Shown here: positions 50,840-59,986 of the stretch, piece after piece
How positions within the stretch are numbered: the stretch's first letter is position 1
How the letters are laid out: each line of letters starts with the position of its first letter
Origin: JAXDTI01 sp034090045
Lineage (GTDB): Bacteria; Actinomycetota; Actinomycetes; Actinomycetales; Actinomycetaceae
Length of the DNA: 64,000 bases
Direction of reading: 5' to 3'
Assembly: GCA_034090045.1 (NCBI GenBank)
Contig: JAXDTI010000006.1
Coordinates: 61,219 to 125,218 of the forward strand
The notes under the pieces: generated by a model
Databases searched by the model: none
What the model was told of the DNA's origin: nothing
What the model saw: the letters and a program-made list of their open reading frames with translations, nothing else
Made by a program: the position numbers and the translations under genes

Positions 50840-52137
50840 TGGGTGACGAAATTTGGAAAGGTTTTCGACACGGTCTCGATATTCGCTATCCGCACGCCCG
50901 GCACCTTCAATGCGATAATCGCCCCGAACATCGCCATCCGATGGTCTTTATAGGTTTCGAGATCGGCTCCATGCAGGTTCGCCGGCGATATTCGCAGCCG
51001 TCCGCGTCGTACCTCGCATATGCCTCCAAGGCGTTCTATCTCGGTTTGTATTGCGGTTAATCGGTCGGTTTCATGACCGGCGAGGTGTTGCAGTCCACGC
51101 AGTTCAGAGGGAGATACGGCCAGTGCCGCTAAGGCTGCCGCTGTCGGAGCGAGTTCTCCTGCTTCACTGAGGTCCCAGTCGATGCCGTTGACCAGTCCGG
51201 TGCCGCGCGCGACCAGCCCTCCGGATGCGCGTCCGACGCGCCCCCCCATTGCTGGCAGCAGCGTCCGCCACATATCACCGGGCTGATTTGTTTGTTCCGG
51301 CCAGGACTCTATCAGAACTTGTCCGCCACAGATCAGGGTGGCGGCAAGGAACGGGCCGGCGTTTGTCAAATCCGGTTCAATCTCTACTTCGCCTCCGGTA
51401 TAGCTGCCGTTCGACACTCGCCAATGATCTGGATGGCTGTTTAGACCCGGTAGCGGGAACGGCGGAGGCACCGTATCGGCGGTCACGCCATGTTCAGCCA
51501 TCATGTCTACGGTCATTTGTATGTGTGGGGCGCTGGGAACCTCACCGATTGCCTGCAGATCGAACCCGCTCTCGAAGAGCGGCGCGGCAAGCAGCAGTGC
51601 CGATATGAACTGGGAAGATGATGTGGCATCCAGGCTCACGGTTCCGCCGGTGAGCGAGCCGGTGCCAGTCACGGTAAAGGGCAGTTGTCCCTCGGCGTTG
51701 CCGTATGTAATCTCGGCTCCCAGTTGAGTGAGCGCATCGAGTAGGGGTGCGACAGGGCGGGCGGAGGCTTCTGGGTCGCCAAAAAAAACGGTGCTGCCCT
51801 CTGCAAGTGCCGCGACTGCCGGCAGGAATCGCATTACGGTGCCGGACAGACCGCAGTCGATTTGTCCTCCTCCGTGTATTTTCTTTGGGGGGATTACGGC
51901 CACGATTGTGGTTTCGTCTTCTTCGGTGACGGTTACTTCTGCTCCGAGTTCACGTAGTCCGGCAATCATCAGTTCGGTGTCACGCGCCAGCAGCGCCCCG
52001 CGGATCACTGTAGGTTCCTTTGCCAGTAACGCGATGACGAGTGCCCGTGCGGTCATAGATTTTGAGCCTGGCAGCTTTACGACAGCGTTCAGTTCGCCGC
52101 TGCCTAGCGGCGCTTCCCAATAATCGGTTTCGGTCAT
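50818..52137 (-). CDS. aroA: 3-phosphoshikimate 1-carboxyvinyltransferase (EPSP synthase)
   Basis: Sixth step of the shikimate pathway, joining shikimate-3-phosphate and PEP. The 439-residue protein has LPGSKSMTARALVIALLA with the phosphate-binding Lys near residue 24, DCGLSGTVMRFLPAVAAL (the region of the PEP and glyphosate site), DATSSSQFISALLLAAP, and ETYKDHRMAMFGAI near the end. In the first motif MTAR stands where the commoner NRxL is found, and the PEP loop reads LSGTVMRF where LAGTVMRF or GNAGTAMRP is usual. Genes rsgA and aroA often sit together in actinobacteria. Confidence 0.94.
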   Translation of the reverse strand: MTETDYWEAPLGSGELNAVVKLPGSKSMTARALVIALLAKEPTVIRGALLARDTELMIAGLRELGAEVTVTEEDETTIVAVIPPKKIHGGGQIDCGLSGTVMRFLPAVAALAEGSTVFFGDPEASARPVAPLLDALTQLGAEITYGNAEGQLPFTVTGTGSLTGGTVSLDATSSSQFISALLLAAPLFESGFDLQAIGEVPSAPHIQMTVDMMAEHGVTADTVPPPFPLPGLNSHPDHWRVSNGSYTGGEVEIEPDLTNAGPFLAATLICGGQVLIESWPEQTNQPGDMWRTLLPAMGGRVGRASGGLVARGTGLVNGIDWDLSEAGELAPTAAALAALAVSPSELRGLQHLAGHETDRLTAIQTEIERLGGICEVRRGRLRISPANLHGADLETYKDHRMAMFGAIIALKVPGVRIANIETVSKTFPNFVTQWQKMLA

Positions 52138-52156
52138 ATCGCTATATTATTCCGCC

Positions 52157-52552
52157 CTATTTTCCTGAATCTCGCCTGGGTGGGAGTGCGTAGCTCAACA
52201 TTCCAGCGCTTAAACCAGCCCCTGCCAGGTAGTTTCGTGCCAATTCAGCTACGGGCTTGCCGCTCAGTGGATTGTTTACGGCAGTTATTCCGATACCGGC
52301 TACGGTGAGGATCCAGCCGTTGATGCGTGGCAGTACTCCTAGTGCGAGCAGCACCCCGGATAGGGTTGTGACTGTCCCGAGGATGCGGGCCCAGAGTCGT
52401 GCATCAGCGTTGGTCAAGGGTGGCATACCGAAACGTTCCAGCTGGTCTTGGAATTTTCGGAATCTCGCAATGTGGTCGTTACTGTGGAGCAGAGCATCGA
52501 TTCCGTCATAGATAAAAATGGCTGCCATGGTCGCTCGGATTATTTTCTTCAT
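52157..52552 (-). CDS. DoxX family membrane protein
   Basis: A 131-residue protein with four hydrophobic stretches: TMAAIFIYDGIDALL, ILGTVTTLSGVLLALGV, INGWILTVAGIGITAV and LAGAGLSAGMLSYAL. The first helix starts MKKIIRATMAAIFIYDGIDALLHS with the DoxX pattern, and a charged loop of about 35 residues separates helices 1 and 2. The ATG at 52552 is chosen; the frame extends to 52735 but that extension overlaps the bL37 region and is not hydrophobic or family-like. Function unknown. Confidence 0.75.
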   Translation of the reverse strand: MKKIIRATMAAIFIYDGIDALLHSNDHIARFRKFQDQLERFGMPPLTNADARLWARILGTVTTLSGVLLALGVLPRINGWILTVAGIGITAVNNPLSGKPVAELARNYLAGAGLSAGMLSYALPPRRDSGK

Positions 52553-52668
52553 AACCAATTCGTACCTTAAAAGGGTTCTGCTCGCAGCTGCTTTACCTGC
52601 AGTGAATTGCCGATGCTGTACTTTCCGGGATAAATTGAGGCAGGGATGTTCGAGACATAGGAGGAGAA

Positions 52669-52743
52669 ATGTCGAAACGGGGACGTAAACGCAAGTCGGC
52701 TCGTAAGAGCGCTGCAAACCACGGCAAAAGGCCAAATGTTTGA
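52669..52743 (+). CDS. 50S ribosomal protein bL37
   Basis: A 24-residue, extremely basic protein beginning MSKRGRKRKSARKS and ending ANHGKRPNV. This matches the tiny actinobacterial protein found in mycobacterial 50S structures and named bL37, which has the same RGRKKR start and ANHGKRPN end as I remember it. It is well below normal ORF-length cut-offs. A strong AGGAGGAGAA ribosome site lies at 52659-52668. It stands alone between divergent DoxX and convergent kgd genes. Confidence 0.88.
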   Translation: MSKRGRKRKSARKSAANHGKRPNV

Positions 52744-52823
52744 GCCACAGTCGTTAAATTGCTGTAGACGGCACAGCTATGAGCGCGGGGCACTCTGACG
52801 CACAGGGTTGGGGTTCCCCGCCG

Positions 52824-52890
52824 GAAAACAAATCCGGGGGACGGGGAGCGCACCGTGGGGTGCTCATCTCTTTCCCCCGGATTTGTTTTC
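52824..52890. terminator. Bidirectional terminator between bL37 and kgd
   Basis: Perfect 18-base arms at 52824-52841 and 52873-52890 (core AATCCGGGGGA / TCCCCCGGATT) flanked by A and T runs, between convergent genes. The 31-base loop contains a further small GC-rich stem. Confidence 0.85.
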
Positions 52891-52900
52891 ACTGAAGCTT

Positions 52901-55900
52901 TTAGAAGCTGAAAGCCTCCTTCATCAGTTGCTCGGCCTGTGTCTTGTGCAGTTTCGCGTTGCCGGCGCTCGGCGCAGCGTATGCCGGTCGTGACACTAGC
53001 GAAACTTGCAGCTGGCTCGGCAGGAACACGTTCATTTGCAAGAATGTCCAAGGCCCTTGGTTGGCGGGCTCGTCTTGAACCCACCGCAACTCGGCGCCGG
53101 GGTGCTTCGCTAATTCTGCCTGGAGCGCCTCAGTCGGCAGCGGGTAGTACTGCTCGATACGCAGGATAGCCACCTGATCGTCCATTCCGGCAGCCTTACG
53201 CTGTTTTACCAGGTCGTAGTAGACGCGACCAGAGCACATAATGACTTTCTGGACGTTACCGGGAACCTGTGCGTCCCCGAGAACGTGCTGGAATTCGCCG
53301 CTGGTGAAGTCTGCGACCGGAGAGGTCGCTGACGACAGACGCAGCAACTGTTTCGGGGTGAACACAATCAACGGCTTGCGTGGACGCTGGTAGGCGTGTT
53401 CACGCAGCAGATGGAAATAGTTCGCCGGTGTGGAGGGCTGACAGATGTGCATATTATCTTGAGCCGCTAACGACAGGTACCGTTCGATACGTGCCGAGGA
53501 GTGATCCGGACCCATACCTTCATATCCGTGTGGCAGTAGCATGACCAGACCGGAACGCTGGTTCCACTTCTGTTCAGCAGAGGACACGAACTCATCTATG
53601 ATGCACTGTGCGGTGTTCGCAAAATCACCGAACTGTGCCTCCCACAGGGTCAAAGCCTGCGGGTTTTCAATCGAGTACCCGTACTCGAAACCGAGCGGAG
53701 CGTACTCAGACAGTGAGGAATCATAAATCTGGAAGTCCGCTTGCCCTTCGGTAAGAAAATTCAGTGGCGTCCACTCGTTGCCGTTATGGTAATCGTGCAG
53801 CACTGCGTGGCGTTGCACAAAAGTAGCGCGGCGGGCATCCTGACCGCTCATGCGCACCGGTGTGCCCTCCATGAGCAGCGAACCGAATGCCAGCAGCTCA
53901 GCGAAACCCCAATCGATCTTGCCTTCGCGTGTCATTTGGGCGCGACGCTCCAGGAGCTGCTTCATCTTCGGATGTGGGGTGAAGCCTTCCGGCACCGCTA
54001 AATGCGCATCCCCGATACGTTCCAGTACCTCGTTGCTGACCGAGGATTTCCACCCGACAATCGGATCGGTGTCGGCGGCCTGAGCGGACGGATGAACCCA
54101 GGCTTTGTCAGTAATCTCTGCCATCCCGGCGATGTGGCGGTCGGCAGACCAGCCGTGTTCTTTCGTCTCGTTAAATATTTTGTCGAGTTCGTTGTGGTAT
54201 TCCTGAATGGCCTGTCGTGCTTCGTCTTCGCTGATGTCGCCGCGTCCAACCAGGTTCTTCACGTAAACGGTGCGGGTGCTGGGCAGCTTGTCTATCTGGG
54301 AGTACATTACCGGCTGGGTCATCGACGGATCATCGCTTTCGTTGTGTCCGCGACGGCGATAGCAGTTTATGTCGATAATGACATCTTTGTTGAATTCTTG
54401 ACGGAACTTGAAAGCCAAAATACCGGCACGAACCACCATCTCCGGGTCGTCCCCGTTTACGTGGAAAATCGGCACCTGAAGCCCCTTTGCCAGATCGGTA
54501 CAGTAGTGCGTGGAACGCCCGGAAGTGGGGCCGGTGGTGAAACCGATCTGGTTGTTGACGATGATGTGGATGGTGCCGCCGGTGCGATAGGCGCTCAGCT
54601 GGCTCATATTTAAGGTTTCGTACACGACGCCCTGACCTATAAACGCCGCGTCACCGTGAACCAGGATCGGGATAACCTCGTTTTCAGGGTTTTCGTCACC
54701 GGCGAGACGCAGCTCGTCTTGCTTGGCGCGTACCACACCTTCAGTTACCGGGTCGGAAGCCTCAAGGTGAGAGGGGTTAGCGGTGAGCGAAACCTTTACT
54801 GGGGCACCATCTTTAGGTGTGAATACGCCGTCGGTACCGAGATGGTATTTCACGTCACCGGAGCCCTGGTGTTCACCGGGATCCTTGTTGCCTTCAAACT
54901 CGGCAAAAATCGCGCCATAGGATTTGCCGCCGATATTTGCCAACACGTTCAGGCGACCACGGTGAGCCATGCCGATGGTGACTTCCTTCACCCCGTCGGC
55001 GGATCCTTCCCGTAAGATACCGTCAAGCAGCGGAATCAGGGACTCGCCGCCCTCCAGGGAGAAGCGTTTTTGTCCAACATACTTGGTTTGCAGGAATGAC
55101 TCGAATGCTTCTGCACGATTCAGGGTGCTCAGAATCTCGCGTTGCACTTCTACCGGCGGGATCTCGAAGGGCTTTTCGATGCGTTCCTGCATCCATCTGC
55201 GCTGTACGGGGTCTTGGATATGCATATATTCGACCCCCATCGTGTGGGAATAGGTCGAATGCAGCACCGAAACTAGTTGGCGCAGCGGCATCTTGGTGTT
55301 GCCGGCGAAACCTCCTGTCGGATAGACCCGATCTAGATCCCAGATGCTCAGACCGTATGCGGTTATATCCAGGTCTGGGTGTCGCAGTTGCCGGTAGGAA
55401 AGCGGGTCGATATTTGCGGCCAGGTGCCCGCGGGAACGGAAAGCATGAATCAGTTCGGCGATCCGTACCGGCTTGCCCTGTTCGGTTTCCGAATCATAGG
55501 TGTAGTCACGCTGCCAGCGGTAGGGTGCCGCCGGGATACGTAGCGACTGGAACACTCGGGTAAAGAACCCGTCACGGCCAGTGAGTTTCTCCTCCATGAT
55601 TTTCAGCAGTTCGCCCGAGCCTGCCCCCTGGATGACGCGGTGGTCATAGGTGGATGACAGGTGCATGACCTTGCCGATTCCGTTGCGTGCCAGCATCTCA
55701 TCGGAGGCACCCGCCCAGGCTGCCGGATAGGTGGTGGCACCGACACCGATAATCGCGCCCTGCCCGGACATGAGGCGTGCCACCGAGTGGGAGGTGCCGA
55801 TCGTGCCGGGGTTGGTCAGGGTGATTGTGGCGCCGGCGAAGTCTTCGGCTTTCAGCTCGCCGTTTCGGGCTCGTTTCACCACGTCCTCATAGGCCGCAAC

Positions 55901-56605
55901 GAACTGTTCAAAAGTCATGGTGTCGGCATCATGGACGACCGGAACCATCAGGTTGCGTGTTCCGTCGGGTTTCGGCAGGTCTATGGCCAACCCGAAACCG
56001 ACGTGAGCAAAGGAACGCACTGCGGGTTTGCCGTCTGCATCTTCGTAACGAACATTCATCGAGGGCATTTCGGCAAGCGCCTCTACCAGGGCATAACCAA
56101 TCAGATGGGTGAATGACACTTTGCCGCCGCGAGTGGCAGCGAGGGTTTGGTTAATGACCGTGCGGTTTTCAATCAGTACTTTCGCGGGTAGTTCACGTAT
56201 GGTGGTGGCGGTGGGCACTTCAAGGGAGGCTTTCATGTTACGTACCACGGCTTTGCCTACGCCACCCATCTTTTGGATTGAGTCTTCCACGGCTTCGTGA
56301 GCGGCTTCCTCGTTTGGGGTGTCCGCCGACCAGCCGGCTAATGCTGCGTAAGGTGATGTTGGCTGCGCCATAATGGAGCGTGGAAGTGGCGGCAGGTCGG
56401 AGCGGGGTGTGCCGTTCACTGGTGAGGCAGCTGTCACGGTCGCGACGGGTTGAGCCGTCTGTGCGGGTTGGGCTGCTGCTGCCGGCTGGGTTGCCTGCGG
56501 TTCTAGCGCCTTAAAATATGCTTGCCAGTCTTCGGGTACCGAGTTCGGATCCTGCTGGTATTTTTCATGCATTTGGTTGATTACGTCCTGGCTGACCTCT
56601 GACAT
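52901..56605 (-). CDS. kgd: Multifunctional 2-oxoglutarate dehydrogenase E1/E2 component (Kgd/OdhA)
   Basis: A 1234-residue enzyme of the tricarboxylic-acid cycle with an E2 acyltransferase core fused before the thiamine-dependent E1, the form special to actinobacteria. The start MSEVSQDVINQMHEKYQQDP is the E1 N-terminal helix, followed by an Ala/Pro/Gln linker (about residues 35-75). The E2 core ends STYDHRVIQGAGSGELL with the catalytic His. In the E1 part, MAHRGRLNVLANI, the GDAAFIGQG thiamine motif and YEGMGPDHSSARIERYL are seen. There is no lipoyl domain, so E2p (AceF) must supply it, as known for corynebacteria. Full length and intact. Confidence 0.97.
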   Translation of the reverse strand: MSEVSQDVINQMHEKYQQDPNSVPEDWQAYFKALEPQATQPAAAAQPAQTAQPVATVTAASPVNGTPRSDLPPLPRSIMAQPTSPYAALAGWSADTPNEEAAHEAVEDSIQKMGGVGKAVVRNMKASLEVPTATTIRELPAKVLIENRTVINQTLAATRGGKVSFTHLIGYALVEALAEMPSMNVRYEDADGKPAVRSFAHVGFGLAIDLPKPDGTRNLMVPVVHDADTMTFEQFVAAYEDVVKRARNGELKAEDFAGATITLTNPGTIGTSHSVARLMSGQGAIIGVGATTYPAAWAGASDEMLARNGIGKVMHLSSTYDHRVIQGAGSGELLKIMEEKLTGRDGFFTRVFQSLRIPAAPYRWQRDYTYDSETEQGKPVRIAELIHAFRSRGHLAANIDPLSYRQLRHPDLDITAYGLSIWDLDRVYPTGGFAGNTKMPLRQLVSVLHSTYSHTMGVEYMHIQDPVQRRWMQERIEKPFEIPPVEVQREILSTLNRAEAFESFLQTKYVGQKRFSLEGGESLIPLLDGILREGSADGVKEVTIGMAHRGRLNVLANIGGKSYGAIFAEFEGNKDPGEHQGSGDVKYHLGTDGVFTPKDGAPVKVSLTANPSHLEASDPVTEGVVRAKQDELRLAGDENPENEVIPILVHGDAAFIGQGVVYETLNMSQLSAYRTGGTIHIIVNNQIGFTTGPTSGRSTHYCTDLAKGLQVPIFHVNGDDPEMVVRAGILAFKFRQEFNKDVIIDINCYRRRGHNESDDPSMTQPVMYSQIDKLPSTRTVYVKNLVGRGDISEDEARQAIQEYHNELDKIFNETKEHGWSADRHIAGMAEITDKAWVHPSAQAADTDPIVGWKSSVSNEVLERIGDAHLAVPEGFTPHPKMKQLLERRAQMTREGKIDWGFAELLAFGSLLMEGTPVRMSGQDARRATFVQRHAVLHDYHNGNEWTPLNFLTEGQADFQIYDSSLSEYAPLGFEYGYSIENPQALTLWEAQFGDFANTAQCIIDEFVSSAEQKWNQRSGLVMLLPHGYEGMGPDHSSARIERYLSLAAQDNMHICQPSTPANYFHLLREHAYQRPRKPLIVFTPKQLLRLSSATSPVADFTSGEFQHVLGDAQVPGNVQKVIMCSGRVYYDLVKQRKAAGMDDQVAILRIEQYYPLPTEALQAELAKHPGAELRWVQDEPANQGPWTFLQMNVFLPSQLQVSLVSRPAYAAPSAGNAKLHKTQAEQLMKEAFSF

Positions 56606-56746
56606 AGTTGCACCCCTCGTTGAGCGTTGAAAAAGGTTTCATACAAAACTTTAGACCCAATAATTTGTCGATGTCTCGCAAAATATCTCGATATGGAGAC
56701 TTTTTTAGGTTTCTTGCCTAACGCTTTGCCTTAAGAGTAGTTTATT

Positions 56747-58087
56747 ATGGTATTTGCAATGGATTTTGATGCGCTCTTGGCTACGCAAATCGCGATGTTG
56801 TTTCTAGGCGTGCCGCTAACTTTCGGCACCGCGATTTTTGTTGCTGCCGAATTTTCTTTTGTTGCTCTCGACCCCGCCTCGGTTGCGACCCGGGTTGCTG
56901 CGGGGGACAGACGTGCCGCCGTGGTTTCCCGGGCGTTGGAGCACCTCTCGACACAGCTTTCTGGGGCGCAAGTTGGTATCACCTTGACAACAATCCTGTT
57001 GGGCTACACCACCCAGACTGCTCTCACCGCCTTGCTGACGGGTTTGTTTGACTCTTTGGGTGTGGCTTTCGCACTTTCCACAGCAATATCAGTGGTGTTG
57101 GCTCTGGTGTTGGTGAACCTGTATTCGATGATTTTCGGGGAGCTGATCCCGAAGAATCTGGCGCTGGCGGATCCCCTAAAGGTTGGCGGCTGGGTGGTGC
57201 GCGCACAAACAGCCTTTACCTTGCTGTTTCGCCCACTGATTTCATTTTTGAACCATTCGGCGAACATGATTTTGCGACTATTTGGGGTGCACCCGGTCGA
57301 GCAGCTGTCCTCGGCTCGTACCGGCGCGGAGCTCAGCGCCCTGGTGCGGCATTCGGCGGCAGCCGGAACCCTCGATGAGTCGACGGCGAAACTGTTTGTC
57401 CGTTCGATTGCCGCAAATGAACTGACCGCAGTGGATGTGATGACTAATCGCGGCAAAATGGAGGCGATTGGTGCCGATGCGACAGCTGCCGATGTGGTGG
57501 AGCTGACTCGCAGCACCGGTCATTCACGTTTTCCGGTTCTCGGTGAGGACTCCGATGATGTTATAGGTCTCGTTCATGTGCGAAAGGCGATTGCGGTGCC
57601 TTTCGTGAAACGCCCTGAGGTGTCTGTGCAATCCGGGTCGTTGATGACTCAGGCGCCGCGGGTTCCGGAGACGATGCCGCTGGCACCGCTGCTCATCGAG
57701 CTACGTGACGAAGGCTTGCAGATGGCAGTGGTCGTTGACGAGTACGGGGGGACTGCCGGGATAGTGACTTTGGAGGATGTTGTCGAAGAAATCGTTGGCG
57801 ATGTAGCCGATGAACACGATTCGAGGGCAGCGCGTTCCCGCACGGTATCGAGTGATTCTTGGCTGGTGCCCGGAGAGTTGCGCCCCGATGAGGTGCAGGA
57901 ACAAACCGGCGCGGCGCTGCCCGATGATGGCCCCTATGAAACTGTGGCGGGCCTGGTGCTATCCGAGTTGGGGCGGATGCCGGAGGTTGGGGATGCCGTA
58001 TCGGTTTCTGGCTATCGGCTTCAGGTGGACGGCATCGAGGGGCGACGTATCTCGCGGGTGCGAATCTCGCAGGAGGATCCCGAATGA
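56747..58087 (+). CDS. Hemolysin/CNNM-type membrane protein with CBS pair (1)
   Basis: A 446-residue protein. The DUF21 membrane domain (residues about 10-190) has helices starting LATQIAMLFLGVPLTFGTAIFVAAEFSF and the GELIPKNLALADP motif. A CBS pair follows (about 215-345: VMTNRGKMEAIGADATAADV and VVDEYGGTAGIVTLEDVVEEIVGD). The C-terminal CorC_HlyC domain (about 355-445) begins SWLVPGELRPDEVQ. Relatives are implicated in magnesium or other cation efflux; the hemolysin name is historical. The gene overlaps the next by four bases (ATGA). Confidence 0.9.
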   Translation: MVFAMDFDALLATQIAMLFLGVPLTFGTAIFVAAEFSFVALDPASVATRVAAGDRRAAVVSRALEHLSTQLSGAQVGITLTTILLGYTTQTALTALLTGLFDSLGVAFALSTAISVVLALVLVNLYSMIFGELIPKNLALADPLKVGGWVVRAQTAFTLLFRPLISFLNHSANMILRLFGVHPVEQLSSARTGAELSALVRHSAAAGTLDESTAKLFVRSIAANELTAVDVMTNRGKMEAIGADATAADVVELTRSTGHSRFPVLGEDSDDVIGLVHVRKAIAVPFVKRPEVSVQSGSLMTQAPRVPETMPLAPLLIELRDEGLQMAVVVDEYGGTAGIVTLEDVVEEIVGDVADEHDSRAARSRTVSSDSWLVPGELRPDEVQEQTGAALPDDGPYETVAGLVLSELGRMPEVGDAVSVSGYRLQVDGIEGRRISRVRISQEDPE

Positions 58088-59118
58088 GTCCTGCAGTTGC
58101 CCTCCTGATCGCAGTGTTGCTACTGTTCGTCAACGCCTTTTTCGTGGCGGGCGAGTTCTCGGTCACGAGCACCCGGAAATCCCAGATTGAGCCGCTGGTC
58201 GAGCAGGGACGCCGGGGCGCAAAGGATGCACTGTGGACACTGGAACATGTGCCTGATGTGCTGTCTTTGAACCAGCTGGGGATTACGCTGGCCTCGACAG
58301 GTTTGGGTGCTGTTGCGGAACCGGCGGTCGCGGATCTGCTAGAACCGGTGTTTCATGCTGTGGGTGCCGGTGCGGTCGTGGCGCATTCGATAGCGTTTTT
58401 GGTGGCGCTGCTGATTGTGGTGGTGCTGCACATCCTGGTGGGTGAGATGGTGCCAAAGAACCTGACAGTTGCGAAGTCGGTTTCGATGGTGTTGGTTTTG
58501 GCTCCGCTGCTGGTGCGTCTGACGCGCGCGGTCGGTCCGCTCACTCGTGCCTTGAATCGGCTGGCGAACCGGGTGGTGGTGGCTTTCGGTTTCGAGCCGC
58601 GTGACGAGCTGGCTTCGACCTTTACCGCCGAGGAGGTCGCCTCGATCGTTGAGGAGTCTGAACAGCAGGGAACTATAGATGATGACTTGGGGCTGCTCGC
58701 CGGCACTTTGCAATTTTCAGAAGAAACCGTGGGCTCGGTCATGGTGCCGCTGGCGGATTTGGTGACGCTGAGTAGTCCCTGCACCCCGGCTGATGTGGAG
58801 TCGCTGGTGGCGAAAACCGGTTATTCGCGGTTTGTGGTGTTGAATGCTGCCGGCGAGCCGGAGAGTTTCTTGCATTTCAAGGATGTGCTATACGCGGATG
58901 CTGCCGAACGCGAAGCGGAGATTGATCAGTGGCGTTACCGTCCTCTGATTCGTGTTGATGCTGCTCGTGAGGTTGAGGAAGCCATGCAGGCTATGCGTGC
59001 CCAGAAAGTTCACGTCGCCTTGGTGGTCGATAAATCAGTGCCGGTTGGGGCTGTCTTTTTTGAAGATATTTTGGAAGAATTAGTGGGCGAGGTTCGTGAT
59101 TCAATGCAGCGACAATAG
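58084..59118 (+). CDS. Hemolysin/CNNM-type membrane protein with CBS pair (2)
   Basis: A 344-residue paralogue of the preceding gene, coupled to it by an ATGA overlap. The DUF21 domain (VALLIAVLLLFVNAFFVAGEFSV, then GEMVPKNLTVAKS) and the CBS pair (VMVPLADLVTLSS, VDKSVPVGAVFFEDILEELVGE) are present, but the C-terminal CorC_HlyC domain is missing. The long and short forms as neighbours are common in actinobacteria and may work as a heterodimer. A role in cation transport is inferred. Confidence 0.9.
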   Translation: MSPAVALLIAVLLLFVNAFFVAGEFSVTSTRKSQIEPLVEQGRRGAKDALWTLEHVPDVLSLNQLGITLASTGLGAVAEPAVADLLEPVFHAVGAGAVVAHSIAFLVALLIVVVLHILVGEMVPKNLTVAKSVSMVLVLAPLLVRLTRAVGPLTRALNRLANRVVVAFGFEPRDELASTFTAEEVASIVEESEQQGTIDDDLGLLAGTLQFSEETVGSVMVPLADLVTLSSPCTPADVESLVAKTGYSRFVVLNAAGEPESFLHFKDVLYADAAEREAEIDQWRYRPLIRVDAAREVEEAMQAMRAQKVHVALVVDKSVPVGAVFFEDILEELVGEVRDSMQRQ

Positions 59119-59186
59119 CGAGTATACATTTTCGTAAGCATTTGTTATACAATCGTTATAAATCATTTGACTGTGAGGAGACACAG

Positions 59187-59975
59187 GTGAGCGAGACGCG
59201 CGTTTTTCCTTCGCGGCGTGCCGAACGTCCGGCCACTAAACGCCACGGAGTATCCCGGATCGCAGTGTTGGTTTCCCTGATGGCTGTCACTATCGCCGCG
59301 CCGCTGACGGGTTTTGTCGGCTCCGATATGTCATTCAACCTGCCGGGTCGCGCAATCGTTGCACAAACCGCGACTGCGGCAGCCGGGCTGGGTAACGGCT
59401 CTCAGGCAACTGCTACGGATCTCACCGGCGGGGACACCGCGTTGTCGGTGGCGCGAGTGCGTTCCGCTCCGCTGACCGGTTGCGGCGTGGAGACTGCCGC
59501 CAACGGTGAGCGGCAAATCGGTTCCGGAAATGAACTCTACTACCCGATTTATGCCGGTCACTATCAGATCACTTCCCCCTACGGGATGCGTATAAGTCCG
59601 ATAGGCGGCGGCCTTGAAATGCACACCGGTGTCGATATGGCGAAAGATTTCGGGGAACCTGTTTATTCGATAGCTGACGGTGAGGTCATCTTTGTTGGGT
59701 GGTGGGGCGGTAACGCCATCAAGTTAAAGCACGAACTACCTGACGGTAGCGTTTTCTATACGGTCTACACGCATCTTCTCGACAACACCATCAGGTTCAA
59801 GGAAGGCGACAGGGTGGATGCTGGAGACCAGATTGCCGAAATGGGCAGTTCTGGATATTCCACTGGACCGCACACCCACTTTGAGATCCACGAGAATAAA
59901 GTCGGAAACCACACTGACCCGATTGCCTGGTTGAAGAAGCACGGAGCCGTGCATATCAACGAGAAGTGCTCGTGA
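59187..59975 (+). CDS. M23 family metallopeptidase, secreted (cell-wall hydrolase)
   Basis: A 262-residue peptidoglycan endopeptidase. A basic N-terminus leads into a hydrophobic signal/anchor segment (SRIAVLVSLMAVTIAAPLTGF). The C-terminal LytM domain has the zinc ligands: His and Asp in HTGVDMA, and His in HTHFEIH, with the further catalytic His in YTHLLDN. The motif YGMRISPIGGGLEMHTGVD is classic. GTG at 59187 with GAGGAG before it is the start. There is no LysM or coiled-coil part. All zinc residues are kept, so it should be active rather than a regulator. Confidence 0.9.
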   Translation: MSETRVFPSRRAERPATKRHGVSRIAVLVSLMAVTIAAPLTGFVGSDMSFNLPGRAIVAQTATAAAGLGNGSQATATDLTGGDTALSVARVRSAPLTGCGVETAANGERQIGSGNELYYPIYAGHYQITSPYGMRISPIGGGLEMHTGVDMAKDFGEPVYSIADGEVIFVGWWGGNAIKLKHELPDGSVFYTVYTHLLDNTIRFKEGDRVDAGDQIAEMGSSGYSTGPHTHFEIHENKVGNHTDPIAWLKKHGAVHINEKCS

Positions 59976-59986
59976 ACGGTGGTTCA

